From: Lachnospiraceae bacterium
Lineage (GTDB): Bacteria > Bacillota > Clostridia > Lachnospirales > Lachnospiraceae
Direction of reading: 5' to 3'
Assembly (NCBI GenBank): GCA_902363835.1
Contig: CABJBM010000027.1
Coordinates: 1-64,000, forward strand
Length of the DNA: 64,000 nucleotides
The first letter of the stretch is position 1; every line of letters starts with the position of its first letter. The notes under the pieces were generated by a model, which was not told where the DNA came from, searched no databases, and worked only from the letters and a program-made list of their open reading frames with translations. This document shows positions 1-7,906 of this stretch, in pieces. The translations under genes and the position numbers were made by a program.

Positions 1-9
1 TTACCTACA

Positions 10-68
10 CAGAAAGAGGGTGTCACTCCATCACTTCATTTTGGTGATTTTGCGACACCCCCTTTCTG
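10..68 (+). promoter_or_regulatory. Long leader hairpin before ribD (probable FMN riboswitch expression platform)
   Basis: Positions 10-24 pair with 54-68 (CAGAAAG-A-GGGTGTC against GACACCC-C-CTTTCTG, one A/C mismatch). An inner ATCAC/GTGAT pair tops the stem. The hairpin ends four bases before the ribD ribosome site AAGGTGGTG and is not followed by a U-run, so it suits control of translation or an anti-terminator partner better than a simple terminator. Clostridial ribDE-BA-H operons are normally controlled by an FMN riboswitch; its aptamer would lie left of the window and cannot be seen here. Confidence 0.5.
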
Positions 69-83
69 TTAAGGTGGTGTGAT

Positions 84-1190
84 ATGAAGGATACCGAATA
101 TATGCTTATGGCTTTACAACTTGCCAAAAAAGGGTGCGGCTTTGTAAATCCCAACCCAATGGTTGGCGCTGTGCTCGTAAAGGATGGCCGGATTATCGGG
201 CAGGGATTCCATCAGCGGTATGGCGCTCCCCATGGGGAACGGAATGCTTTGGCAAGCTGCAGGGAATCGCCGGAGGGCGCGACCCTGTATGTGACGCTGG
301 AACCCTGCTGCCATTATGGAAAAACACCTCCCTGTGTTGAGGCAATCCTGCAAAGCAAAATCCGTAAGGTGGTCATCGGCAGCCATGATCCCAATCCTCT
401 GGTTGCAGGAAAAGGGATCAGGCAGCTTCGCCAACAAGGCATTGAAGTTGTGGAAGGCGTGCTCAAAGAGGAGTGTGACAAGCTCAACGAAGTGTTTTTC
501 CACTTTATCCAAACAGGAACACCGTATGTGGTCATGAAATACGCTATGACAATGGATGGAAAAACCGCAGCGTATACAGGTGCTTCCAAGTGGATTACCG
601 GTGAGGCCGCACGCCGCAAAGTGCATGAGGACCGCCACCGGTACAGCGCTGTGATGGCCGGAATTGGCACGGTGCTTGCAGATGACCCGCTTCTCACCTG
701 CCGCATGGAAGGCGGCAGAAATCCACTTCGTATCATCTGTGATACACAATTGCGCACACCGCTTTCCTCCCAAATTGTTTCGACTGCCGGAGAGGTTCCC
801 ACTGTCATTGCCACCGCCTGCACAAAACCAGAAGCGCATCTGCCTTACATCAAAGCCGGCTGCCGTATCCTGCCGCTTCCCCAAAAAGATGGCCATTTGG
901 ACTTAAAGGAGCTGATGATAAAACTGGGCGAAGAAAAGATTGACAGTATTCTGCTGGAGGGCGGCGGTATTCTGAACTGGTCAGCATTACAGGCGGGAAT
1001 TGTCAACAAGGTGCATGCCTACATTGCCCCAAAGCTGTTTGGCGGAGCCAACGGGAAAACACCTGTGGCCGGAATGGGCGTCCCCTTTCCAAAGGATGCA
1101 TTTTTCCTTACAAACAGCACGGTTAATCATCTGGGAGAGGACATTTTTATTGAAAGCGAGGTAAAGCCTTATGTTCACAGGAATTATTGA
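84..1190 (+). CDS. ribD: Bifunctional riboflavin biosynthesis deaminase/reductase RibD
   Basis: Catalyses two successive cytosolic steps of riboflavin synthesis: deamination of the pyrimidine product of GTP cyclohydrolase II, then NADPH-dependent reduction of its ribosyl chain. The N-terminal half is a zinc cytidine-deaminase-type domain with His50-x-Glu52 in the HGE motif and zinc cysteines Cys75 and Cys84 (PCC...PPC). The C-terminal half, from about residue 145, is a dihydrofolate-reductase-like domain (KYAMTMDGKTA, ILLEGGG). The length of 368 aa is normal for RibD. The start has AAGGTGGTG just upstream. First gene of the rib operon; its 3' end overlaps the next gene by 20 bp, suggesting translational coupling. 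Confidence 0.97.
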   Translation: MKDTEYMLMALQLAKKGCGFVNPNPMVGAVLVKDGRIIGQGFHQRYGAPHGERNALASCRESPEGATLYVTLEPCCHYGKTPPCVEAILQSKIRKVVIGSHDPNPLVAGKGIRQLRQQGIEVVEGVLKEECDKLNEVFFHFIQTGTPYVVMKYAMTMDGKTAAYTGASKWITGEAARRKVHEDRHRYSAVMAGIGTVLADDPLLTCRMEGGRNPLRIICDTQLRTPLSSQIVSTAGEVPTVIATACTKPEAHLPYIKAGCRILPLPQKDGHLDLKELMIKLGEEKIDSILLEGGGILNWSALQAGIVNKVHAYIAPKLFGGANGKTPVAGMGVPFPKDAFFLTNSTVNHLGEDIFIESEVKPYVHRNY

Positions 1191-1818
1191 AGAAATCGGG
1201 GTGCTCAAGGGGGTTCGAAAAGGAGTGCAATCCTCCACACTGACCATACAGGGCAGCGTGATTTTTGAGGACCTTTGTGTGGGGGACAGCGTAGCGGTAA
1301 ACGGAGTATGTCTGACAGCCTCAGGCCTTTCCTCTCATACGTTTCAGGCAGATGTAATGCACGAAACCTTAAACCGCTCCTCTCTGGGCAAGCTGCGCCC
1401 AGGAGATTCCGTTAATTTAGAGCGGGCCATGCCTGCAAACGGACGTTTTGGCGGGCATATTGTTTCCGGGCATATTGACGGCGTTGGCACAGTAAAAGCC
1501 ATACAAAAGGATGACAATGCAATTTGGTACACCATTGCTGCTGAAAAAAACATACTGCGTTACATTGTGGAAAAGGGCTCTGTTGCAGTGGATGGGATCA
1601 GCCTGACCGTAGCGGCGGTTACTGCTTCGGATTTCAGTCTGTCCGCCATTCCCCATACGGTAAAATCCACGATTCTCTCTCTCAAAAAAGCAGGGGATCC
1701 TGTAAATCTGGAAAACGACCTTGTGGGAAAATACATTGAAAAGTTTTTGTATTCCGCCCCCGGGCAGAATCGGTCTGAGGGCATTACAAAAGAGTTTTTA
1801 ACAAAATCTGGCTATTAG
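1171..1818 (+). CDS. ribE: Riboflavin synthase alpha chain
   Basis: Dismutates two molecules of 6,7-dimethyl-8-ribityllumazine into riboflavin and the pyrimidine substrate used again by lumazine synthase. The start [10 protein letters not shown] is the family hallmark. The 215-aa chain shows the expected two tandem lumazine-binding barrels: residues about 1-95, with VNGVCLT, and about 98-190, opening with [15 protein letters not shown] and containing VDGISLT. It starts inside the end of ribD and is followed after 10 bp by ribBA, so it is in the same transcript. Confidence 0.97.
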   Translation: MFTGIIEEIGVLKGVRKGVQSSTLTIQGSVIFEDLCVGDSVAVNGVCLTASGLSSHTFQADVMHETLNRSSLGKLRPGDSVNLERAMPANGRFGGHIVSGHIDGVGTVKAIQKDDNAIWYTIAAEKNILRYIVEKGSVAVDGISLTVAAVTASDFSLSAIPHTVKSTILSLKKAGDPVNLENDLVGKYIEKFLYSAPGQNRSEGITKEFLTKSGY

Positions 1819-1828
1819 GAGGAATACG

Positions 1829-3028
1829 ATGTTCCAGTACAATACCATTGAAGAAGCACTGAAAGCGCTTCAGCAAGGAAAAATCATTCTTGTAACAGAC
1901 AATGAGGGGCGGGAAAATGAAGGTGATTTTATCTGTGCCGCCGAATTTGCCACCACAGAGAATATTAATTTCATGGCAACCCACGGCAAAGGGCTGATCT
2001 GTATGCCCATGAACGAGGAACTTTGCAGGAACTTACACTTTCCGCAGATGGTTTCCGAAAATACGGACAACCATGCCACCGCATTCACCGTTTCGGTGGA
2101 TCATATGGACACCACCACCGGAATCTCCGCGGCGGAGCGCTCCCTTACTGCGATGAAATGCGTGGAGGACGGGGCAAAACCCGAGGATTTCCGCCGCCCG
2201 GGGCATATGTTTCCTCTGCTTGCAAAGCGAAACGGTGTTTTGGAGCGGGGCGGACATACGGAAGCCACGGTGGATTTGATGCGTCTGGCAGGACTGAAGC
2301 AATGCGGGCTTTGCTGTGAAATCATGAGGGAAGACGGTACCATGATGCGTACACCGGAGCTGATGGAACTGGCTCAGAAATGGGGGATTCCCTTTGTTAC
2401 CATCGCTGCATTGCAGGACTACCGAAAAAAGCACGACCAACTGGTGGAACAAACCTCTGTCAATGAAATGCCTACAAAATATGGTAACTTTAAAGCGTAT
2501 TGCTATGTAAATAAGCTTAACGGTGAGCATCATGTGGCACTGGTAAAAGGCGAAATCAGCGATGGGGAAAATATCCTGTGCCGTGTGCATTCCGAATGCC
2601 TGACCGGGGATGCCTTTGGCTCCATGCGCTGCGACTGCGGTCAGCAGCTTGCCGCCGCCATGACACAGATTGAGCAGGAGGGACGGGGAATTCTTCTCTA
2701 CATGCGTCAGGAGGGACGGGGAATCGGGCTTGTTAATAAGCTGCGGGCATATGCCTTGCAGGACAAGGGCATGGATACCCTGGAAGCCAACCTTGCTCTT
2801 GGCTTTGAGGGGGATGAGCGTGAGTATTACATCGGAGCTCAAATCCTGCGGGATCTGGGAGCCAAAACCCTGCGGCTCATCACCAACAATCCTGATAAGG
2901 TCTATGGACTGTCCGGTTTCGGTATGGAAATTATTGAAAGAGTTCCCATTCAAATGCCTGCCAATGACCATGACCTGTTTTACCTGCAGACCAAGCAAAA
3001 CAAAATGGGCCACATTTTACAGTATTAA
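1829..3028 (+). CDS. ribBA: Bifunctional 3,4-dihydroxy-2-butanone 4-phosphate synthase / GTP cyclohydrolase II
   Basis: Supplies both precursors of the lumazine ring. The N-terminal domain (about residues 1-200) makes dihydroxybutanone phosphate from ribulose 5-phosphate and carries the [11 protein letters not shown] acidic loop, the HGKGLIC motif and GHTEATVDL. The C-terminal domain (about 210-399) is GTP cyclohydrolase II with zinc cysteines in [19 protein letters not shown] and the RQEGRGIGL motif. At 399 aa it is a full-length fusion. The ribosome site is AGGAGG at 1817-1822. It lies between ribE and ribH in one operon. Confidence 0.97.
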   Translation: MFQYNTIEEALKALQQGKIILVTDNEGRENEGDFICAAEFATTENINFMATHGKGLICMPMNEELCRNLHFPQMVSENTDNHATAFTVSVDHMDTTTGISAAERSLTAMKCVEDGAKPEDFRRPGHMFPLLAKRNGVLERGGHTEATVDLMRLAGLKQCGLCCEIMREDGTMMRTPELMELAQKWGIPFVTIAALQDYRKKHDQLVEQTSVNEMPTKYGNFKAYCYVNKLNGEHHVALVKGEISDGENILCRVHSECLTGDAFGSMRCDCGQQLAAAMTQIEQEGRGILLYMRQEGRGIGLVNKLRAYALQDKGMDTLEANLALGFEGDEREYYIGAQILRDLGAKTLRLITNNPDKVYGLSGFGMEIIERVPIQMPANDHDLFYLQTKQNKMGHILQY

Positions 3029-3048
3029 ATCATAAAGGAGAATTTATC

Positions 3049-3516
3049 ATGAAAGTTTTTGAAGGAAAGCTTGTATCAAAGGAAGTTAAAATCGGCATTG
3101 TTGCTTCACGGTTTAATGAGTTTATTACAGCAAAGCTGCTTGGTGGTGCGCTGGACTGCCTTAAGCGCCACGACGTCAGTGAGGAAAACATCGAAGTTGC
3201 ATGGGTGCCCGGTGCCTTTGAAATCCCCTTGATCGCTTCTAAAATGGCAGGCTGCGGCAAATACGATGCAGTGATTTGCCTGGGTGCAGTGATCCGCGGA
3301 AGCACCAGCCATTATGATTATGTTTGCAGCGAGGTATCCAAGGGGATTGCCCATGTATCGTTAAACAGCGGCATTCCGGTCATGTTCGGAGTGCTGACCA
3401 CGGAAAACATTGAGCAGGCCATTGAACGCGCCGGAACAAAGGCAGGCAACAAAGGCTTTGACTGTGCGGCAGGAGCGATTGAAATGGTCAATCTGATTCG
3501 GGAAATACAGGCTTAA
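3049..3516 (+). CDS. ribH: 6,7-dimethyl-8-ribityllumazine synthase
   Basis: Condenses dihydroxybutanone phosphate with the ribitylamino-uracil to give the substrate of riboflavin synthase. Family members assemble into pentamers or 60-mer capsids. Visible motifs are ASRFNEFIT near residue 19, VPGAFEIP near 52, [14 protein letters not shown] (including the conserved catalytic-region His) and [12 protein letters not shown]. At 155 aa it is full length. The ribosome site AAAGGAG lies 10 bp upstream of the ATG. Last gene of the rib operon. Confidence 0.97.
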   Translation: MKVFEGKLVSKEVKIGIVASRFNEFITAKLLGGALDCLKRHDVSEENIEVAWVPGAFEIPLIASKMAGCGKYDAVICLGAVIRGSTSHYDYVCSEVSKGIAHVSLNSGIPVMFGVLTTENIEQAIERAGTKAGNKGFDCAAGAIEMVNLIREIQA

Positions 3517-3641
3517 TATACACAGCCTCATCTCTGATTAGGATGACACACTGCATGGGAGCATCAAACCATGCACCGGTTTTCAGGCAGGCGCATCATT
3601 GAAGAGGCATGTCATCGGATAAACCATACTAGTACAGATAC

Positions 3642-3677
3642 GCGAGGGTAATGCATGGCTTTACCCTCGCTCATTTT
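3642..3677 (+). terminator. Rho-independent terminator of the rib operon
   Basis: A perfect 10-bp stem, GCGAGGGTAA at 3642-3651 with TTACCCTCGC at 3661-3670, 9-nt loop, followed by TCATTTTT. It lies 125 bp after ribH, between the rib operon and a convergent gene. Confidence 0.85.
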
Positions 3678-3732
3678 TATCATAGAGAGTGTAAAACCTC
3701 TCAAAGGAATCCTTCTTATAACATCACTCTAT

Positions 3733-4761
3733 TTATTCAAGAATTGTAACTCCATCAATTAATTCCTTTTCAAATTCCACCCTGTGGTGTTTCGTGTATA
3801 ATCCCGGCGCCCCGCCTGTATGAATCATGATTATCTTCTCATTCTTTTTGATTTTCCCTTCTTTCACCATATCAATGATTGCCGCAAAACATTTTCCTGT
3901 GTAACAGGGATCAAGGAGAATGGCTTCTTTTTCTGCCATCAGACAAACCGCCTCCCTTACCTCCTTAGAAGGAAGATTATATCCGCCGCGAACATAATCC
4001 TTTTCAATATTAAAATCTTTTAACCCGGCGCTTATTTTCAATCCATATTTTTCTTTTACACTGTCAAACAGTTCAACCATGCAACGCTCTTTGCAATCAT
4101 CAAACGGCAAAATCGCTACACCGGTTAATTTCAGGCTGGAGCCTTCATTACTGAATCCGCAATACAGGCCCATATAGGTGCCAAGGCTGCCCACTGCGGA
4201 AATCACCCGCGCATCACCCAGCCCCATGGCAGCTGCCTGCTTTGTAAGCTCCATCCCGCATTCATAGTATCCCAGGATACCGGTGTCATCGGAACCTCCA
4301 AGGGGTATAGGGTAAACGGTTTCTCCCTGAGCCTCATATTTTTTGATTGTATCCTTAACCAACTCCTTATACTGTTCAGGAGACGGACGGCCATCATCTT
4401 TTTTTATTATTACTTCAGCACCCATTAACCGGTCCAACAGTAAATTTGCCGACAGTTCCCCCGGATAATCCCCTATGGCAACAATCGCACATCTCATATT
4501 GTGTTTAGCGGCCACAGCAGCCGTTAACCGGCCGTGATTTGTCTGCACTCCGCCCTCAGTAATAAGCATGGTTGCCCCTTTGTTCTGTGCGTCCTTTAAA
4601 ATATATTCCAGCTTTCGAAGCTTATTGCCTCCCAGGCCCAGACCAGTCATATCATCACGTTTAAGATACAATTGGATCCCCAACTCTTCCGAGACATTTT
4701 TAAGATACTCCAAAGGAGTGGGTAAATTCAATAATGAGACCTTTTCTTGGCCTAAAACCAT
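3733..4761 (-). CDS. PLP-dependent D-cysteine desulfhydrase / ACC deaminase family protein
   Basis: A fold-type II PLP enzyme of the D-cysteine desulfhydrase / 1-aminocyclopropane-1-carboxylate deaminase family (342 aa, family-typical). The PLP lysine is Lys47 in GGNKLRKLEYIL, and the N-terminal LKRDD motif and a glycine-rich phosphate loop are present. The QSNH(V/Q)RQ motif of characterised members appears here as QTNHGRLTAA, so the substrate may differ. D-cysteine desulfhydrases release pyruvate, sulfide and ammonia. It is the last gene of a minus-strand operon with a transporter and a MalY-type C-S lyase, which supports sulfur amino-acid catabolism. RBS AAGGAGG lies before the ATG. The exact substrate (D-cysteine, D-serine, beta-chloroalanine or another beta-substituted amino acid) cannot be fixed from sequence. 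Confidence 0.82.
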   Translation of the reverse strand: MVLGQEKVSLLNLPTPLEYLKNVSEELGIQLYLKRDDMTGLGLGGNKLRKLEYILKDAQNKGATMLITEGGVQTNHGRLTAAVAAKHNMRCAIVAIGDYPGELSANLLLDRLMGAEVIIKKDDGRPSPEQYKELVKDTIKKYEAQGETVYPIPLGGSDDTGILGYYECGMELTKQAAAMGLGDARVISAVGSLGTYMGLYCGFSNEGSSLKLTGVAILPFDDCKERCMVELFDSVKEKYGLKISAGLKDFNIEKDYVRGGYNLPSKEVREAVCLMAEKEAILLDPCYTGKCFAAIIDMVKEGKIKKNEKIIMIHTGGAPGLYTKHHRVEFEKELIDGVTILE

Positions 4762-4859
4762 AATAATACCTCCTTATGCAGATGCTGTTGTTACAGCATG
4801 GTTTCCGTAAGAAGCCAGCCAGGTGCTTCCCTTCAGGATCCATTCATCCTTTATGTATA

Positions 4860-5117
4860 TTACAGCTTTTCTAATACCTCATCCAGGTTTAAGGTTCTGG
4901 TTCCGTCTTCCAGAATAAAGAACGGGATTCCAATACCACCGTTGTTCTTAACAGCTTCAAATGCCGGTTCCGTTTCACGCACAGCAAGATATGCTTTTAA
5001 GTCCTTTAAATCCGCTGATAAATTTTTAAAATCCACGCTGGCTTTCCTATCAATCAGCTCATGCAGTGCATACAATGTGTCCGGGCATAAATGGCTTCCA
5101 ATAATCGTTATTTTCAT
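4860..5117 (-). CDS. Small glutaredoxin-like protein (CPDT motif)
   Basis: An 85-aa thioredoxin-fold protein. It begins MKITIIGSHLCPDT: the redox motif is reduced to one cysteine (Cys11 in Cys-Pro-Asp-Thr), so it is of the monothiol type. A cis-Pro region GIGIPFFIL near residue 66 matches glutaredoxins. It is cytosolic with no signal peptide. It sits between the symporter gene (16 bp away) and the PLP enzyme gene in a sulfur amino-acid operon. A role in handling a thiol or persulfide released by the two lyases is an inference. Confidence 0.75.
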   Translation of the reverse strand: MKITIIGSHLCPDTLYALHELIDRKASVDFKNLSADLKDLKAYLAVRETEPAFEAVKNNGGIGIPFFILEDGTRTLNLDEVLEKL

Positions 5118-5133
5118 AATTTTCCTTCTTTTC

Positions 5134-6408
5134 TTATGCAGTAATATCTCTCTTTTCGGTTAATTCTTCGTTGTTACCTGTTAAGCGGTCATGAATCCAC
5201 TCTTTTCCTTCCACCATTCTGGCTACCATCATGGAAGCAATGGCATCACCAGATGAATTTAAACAGGTGGCCGCCGGATCAAACAGGAAACCTAATGTTG
5301 CAATTAATGGAAATGCCTCCGGTGGAAAACCAAAAAGACCAACGATCAGCATTTCACCTACCAAACCGCCCCCTGGCGCTCCTGACAATACAAACGCAGA
5401 CAAAATCGCTACAACAATTGACATGGCATAAGTTCCAACACCGGTAAACGGCTGATTAAACACCCCATACAAAAATGCAATCTTAACAATCGCGGATAAT
5501 ACCGAGCCATCCATGTGCATGGTCGCTCCCATTGGAAGAACGATTTCTCTAATATCCTTGGGAACTCCCATTTTATCGCAGGCATCTAAATTTACCGGCA
5601 GAGTTGCCATGGAACTTTGAGTTGCAAAAGCGGTCAGTGCCGGAGTCGGAACAAATTTCAGCATGCGGCGAATCGCTTCTTTTCCGCCTGCTATATAGGA
5701 ATACAATGGAAAAAATATTACCACATAAACGAAACAGAGCGGATAATACAAGATCATGGAACGGCCGTAATCACCAATCAAACTCGGTCCAAATTCACCC
5801 ACTAAGTTGGCAAAATATGCGCCCAGACCAATGGGAGCAAACTTCATGATTAAATTGACCATCTTCATGATGATATCATTTAAGTTTATAAGCATTTTTC
5901 CAACAGGACTCTCATCACCGCCGCATGCACTTACGCAGAATCCAAACATGACAGAAAAAATAATCAATGGGAGCATGTTCTGGCGGCTTAAAAGATCCGG
6001 AAAATCAGAAACAGTAAGTGCTCCGACAATCATATCCCCAACCGAAGCTGTTTCTCCAACATCTGCTGCACTCATGGCAATTGTAGTGCTTGCAGCAGGA
6101 GGAAAAATGTTCACTGCAAAAAGAACAAGTACAGCTGCCACCGCACCGGTACCGATAAAAACAATAATAAGATTTACTAAAATGCTTCCAAGACGCTTCA
6201 TATTTACCATGCTTCCCACTGCGCTGGAAATAGAAACCAGGACCATTGGCACAACAATTGTAAACATCAAATTAAGGAAAATATCACCAAGGGGTTTCAC
6301 AATCGTGGCCTTCTCTCCCGCAACCAATCCAAAACCCGACCCGATTAAGATTCCTAACACCAAAAGAATTGGGAATCGATAGCTTTTCCAGATATCTTTT
6401 TTATTCAT
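5134..6408 (-). CDS. Dicarboxylate/amino acid:cation symporter (DAACS family)
   Basis: A secondary transporter of the GltP/GltPh/SstT family (424 aa), probably importing an amino acid or dicarboxylate with Na+ or H+. Multiple hydrophobic segments run along the chain. Family signatures are the serine-rich hairpin near ATQSSMATLPV, MGATMHMDGSVLSA, and NSSGDAIASMMVARM at the C-terminus. I chose ATG 6408 because AAAGGAG lies about 10 bp upstream; a GTG at 6429 in the same frame overlaps the upstream side of that site. It lies between the C-S lyase and the glutaredoxin-like gene, so it likely imports the operon substrate (cystine, a D-amino acid or a sulfur dicarboxylate). Confidence 0.9.
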   Translation of the reverse strand: MNKKDIWKSYRFPILLVLGILIGSGFGLVAGEKATIVKPLGDIFLNLMFTIVVPMVLVSISSAVGSMVNMKRLGSILVNLIIVFIGTGAVAAVLVLFAVNIFPPAASTTIAMSAADVGETASVGDMIVGALTVSDFPDLLSRQNMLPLIIFSVMFGFCVSACGGDESPVGKMLINLNDIIMKMVNLIMKFAPIGLGAYFANLVGEFGPSLIGDYGRSMILYYPLCFVYVVIFFPLYSYIAGGKEAIRRMLKFVPTPALTAFATQSSMATLPVNLDACDKMGVPKDIREIVLPMGATMHMDGSVLSAIVKIAFLYGVFNQPFTGVGTYAMSIVVAILSAFVLSGAPGGGLVGEMLIVGLFGFPPEAFPLIATLGFLFDPAATCLNSSGDAIASMMVARMVEGKEWIHDRLTGNNEELTEKRDITA

Positions 6409-6472
6409 ATGTGCACTTCTCCTTTTCACCCCATAATTTTGACTTCAAGTGACTTTCATAACTTCTTTAATT

Positions 6473-7648
6473 TCACAGACGGTTTACCGCATCCTCCAGC
6501 TGTTTCATTGCCTTTGCAAGGATACACCGGGGGCATGCTGCATTCAGTCTCATAAACCCTGAAAGGCTCCGGCCAAAAGTATAACCTTCGTTTAATCCCA
6601 GCTTTGCATCTTCAATCATAAATTTTCTTAATGTTTCATTGTCCATTCCCAATTCCCTGCAATCCAGCCATACCAGATAGGTGGCATCCGGTATATTGGG
6701 TTTGATTTTAGGAATGTGCTTCTCACAATAATCTTTGATAAAATCAAAGTTTTCAGATAGATATGGAAGCAATTGCTCCAACCACTCTTCCCCCTCATTA
6801 AACGCTGCTTCCATAGCCACTGAACTAAATGCATTATTCCTGTGAATATCTAAATTCATCCAGAACTTATCAAAAGCAGCCTTCATTTCCAGGTTGGGAA
6901 AAACATTTGTTGATGCCTGCAAGCCTGCAAGATTAAATGTCTTTGTGCCGGAAATGCAGCTTATGACATAATCCCTGGCCTTGTCAGATATCATAGCCGT
7001 TGGAATATGCTTCTTCCCATGAAACACCAGATCAGAATGTATTTCGTCAGAAACCACCAGCACGTCATTGGCATAACAAATCTCAAACATCCTCTGCAGC
7101 TGCTCTTTTGTCCAGACAATCCCAAGAGGATTATGGGGACTGCACAAAAGAAAGATTTTTACCTTTGGATCTTTTGCCTTTTCCTGGAAATCCGCAAAAT
7201 CAATGGTCCATTTTCCGTCCTGTTCAGCCAGTTGGTTTTCAACTACCTTTCTTTCCCATGCTTCCGTAATATCATAAAATTCAGAATACACAGGAGTCTG
7301 AATCATAACAGAGTCCCCTTTACTGGTAAACACTTTAATAATTGCAGACAGCGCAGGTACAACTCCCAAGCTCCAACTCACTTTTTCTTTGTCAATCTTC
7401 CAGCCATGTCTGCGAAACTGCCAGCCAAGTATTGCATCAAAATAGGAGTCGGGCCGATAGGTATATCCCCAGATCCCTTCCTTTGCTTTCTCCACACATG
7501 CATCAATGATTGGCTGAGCCGTTTGGAAATCCATATCTGCAACCCAAAGGGGAATCACATCCGTGGTACCAAACTTCTTTTGCCTCTCATCGTATTTTCC
7601 TGCCCGGTTTTTGCTTCGGTCAGCTACGATGTCAAAATTATACTTCAT
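6473..7648 (-). CDS. MalY/PatB-type PLP C-S lyase (cystathionine beta-lyase-like aminotransferase family)
   Basis: A fold-type I PLP enzyme, 391 aa, of the MalY/PatB group, which mostly performs beta-elimination on cystathionine, cystine or cysteine conjugates. Visible are the opening ...VIPLWVADMDF, the aspartate of SDEIHSDL (Asp201), and the PLP lysine Lys236 in SGTKTFNLAGLQ. It is the first gene of the operon, starting about 24 nt after the predicted start point of a sigma-54 promoter. RBS AAAGGAG. MalY proteins in other bacteria can also act as regulators; nothing here tests that. Confidence 0.88.
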   Translation of the reverse strand: MKYNFDIVADRSKNRAGKYDERQKKFGTTDVIPLWVADMDFQTAQPIIDACVEKAKEGIWGYTYRPDSYFDAILGWQFRRHGWKIDKEKVSWSLGVVPALSAIIKVFTSKGDSVMIQTPVYSEFYDITEAWERKVVENQLAEQDGKWTIDFADFQEKAKDPKVKIFLLCSPHNPLGIVWTKEQLQRMFEICYANDVLVVSDEIHSDLVFHGKKHIPTAMISDKARDYVISCISGTKTFNLAGLQASTNVFPNLEMKAAFDKFWMNLDIHRNNAFSSVAMEAAFNEGEEWLEQLLPYLSENFDFIKDYCEKHIPKIKPNIPDATYLVWLDCRELGMDNETLRKFMIEDAKLGLNEGYTFGRSLSGFMRLNAACPRCILAKAMKQLEDAVNRL

Positions 7649-7682
7649 ATATAGCTCCTTTCAGTTTTATATTTATATATAA

Positions 7683-7699
7683 AGCAATATACGTGCCAA
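7683..7699 (-). promoter_or_regulatory. Sigma-54 (-24/-12) promoter for the C-S lyase operon
   Basis: On the minus strand the sequence reads TTGGCACG-TATA-TTGCT, matching the sigma-54 consensus TGGCAC-N5-TTGC with GG and GC at exact -24/-12 spacing. Transcription would begin near 7672, leaving a leader of about 24 nt before the ATG at 7648. The neighbouring gene encodes a sigma-54 enhancer-binding protein, as expected. Confidence 0.9.
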
Positions 7700-7728
7700 C
7701 TTTTTATTATAGGGAAAAAATATTAATA

Positions 7729-7793
7729 AAACGCAGAAAAAGCCTGTAAATGCCGCCTTTTCTACGTTTATCTTTTTACTACGTTTTGTAGAA
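7729..7793 (-). promoter_or_regulatory. Probable enhancer (UAS) for the sigma-54 activator
   Basis: Two inverted repeats lie 57-120 bp upstream of the predicted start point: AACGCAGAAAA (7730-7740) facing TTTTCTACGTT (7759-7769), and CTACGTTTTGTAG (7779-7791). They share the half-site TTCTACGTT. The position and the proximity to the activator gene fit an upstream activating sequence. Binding is inferred. Confidence 0.55.
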
Positions 7794-7906
7794 TTTTGCC
7801 GGGAAATAAAAACCCTTTCTTTCTGGTTATTAATTGGCTGTTAACTGGTCATTAATGGATTTAAAACAAACTGTTATCTGGTTACTTGTTGGGTTATCTC
7901 AGCCGA

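Noticed and set aside
2033..3013. Long open frame on the minus strand opposite ribBA (326 codons)
   Set aside because: Mirror of the strongly conserved ribBA gene; no ribosome site or family pattern.
5807..6382. Plus-strand frame of 191 codons opposite the symporter gene
   Set aside because: Antisense to a recognised transporter, rich in Ile/Thr from reverse-read hydrophobic codons, no start signal.
6409..6429. Longer symporter N-terminus from GTG 6429
   Set aside because: The extension covers the ribosome site of ATG 6408 and adds residues atypical of the family.
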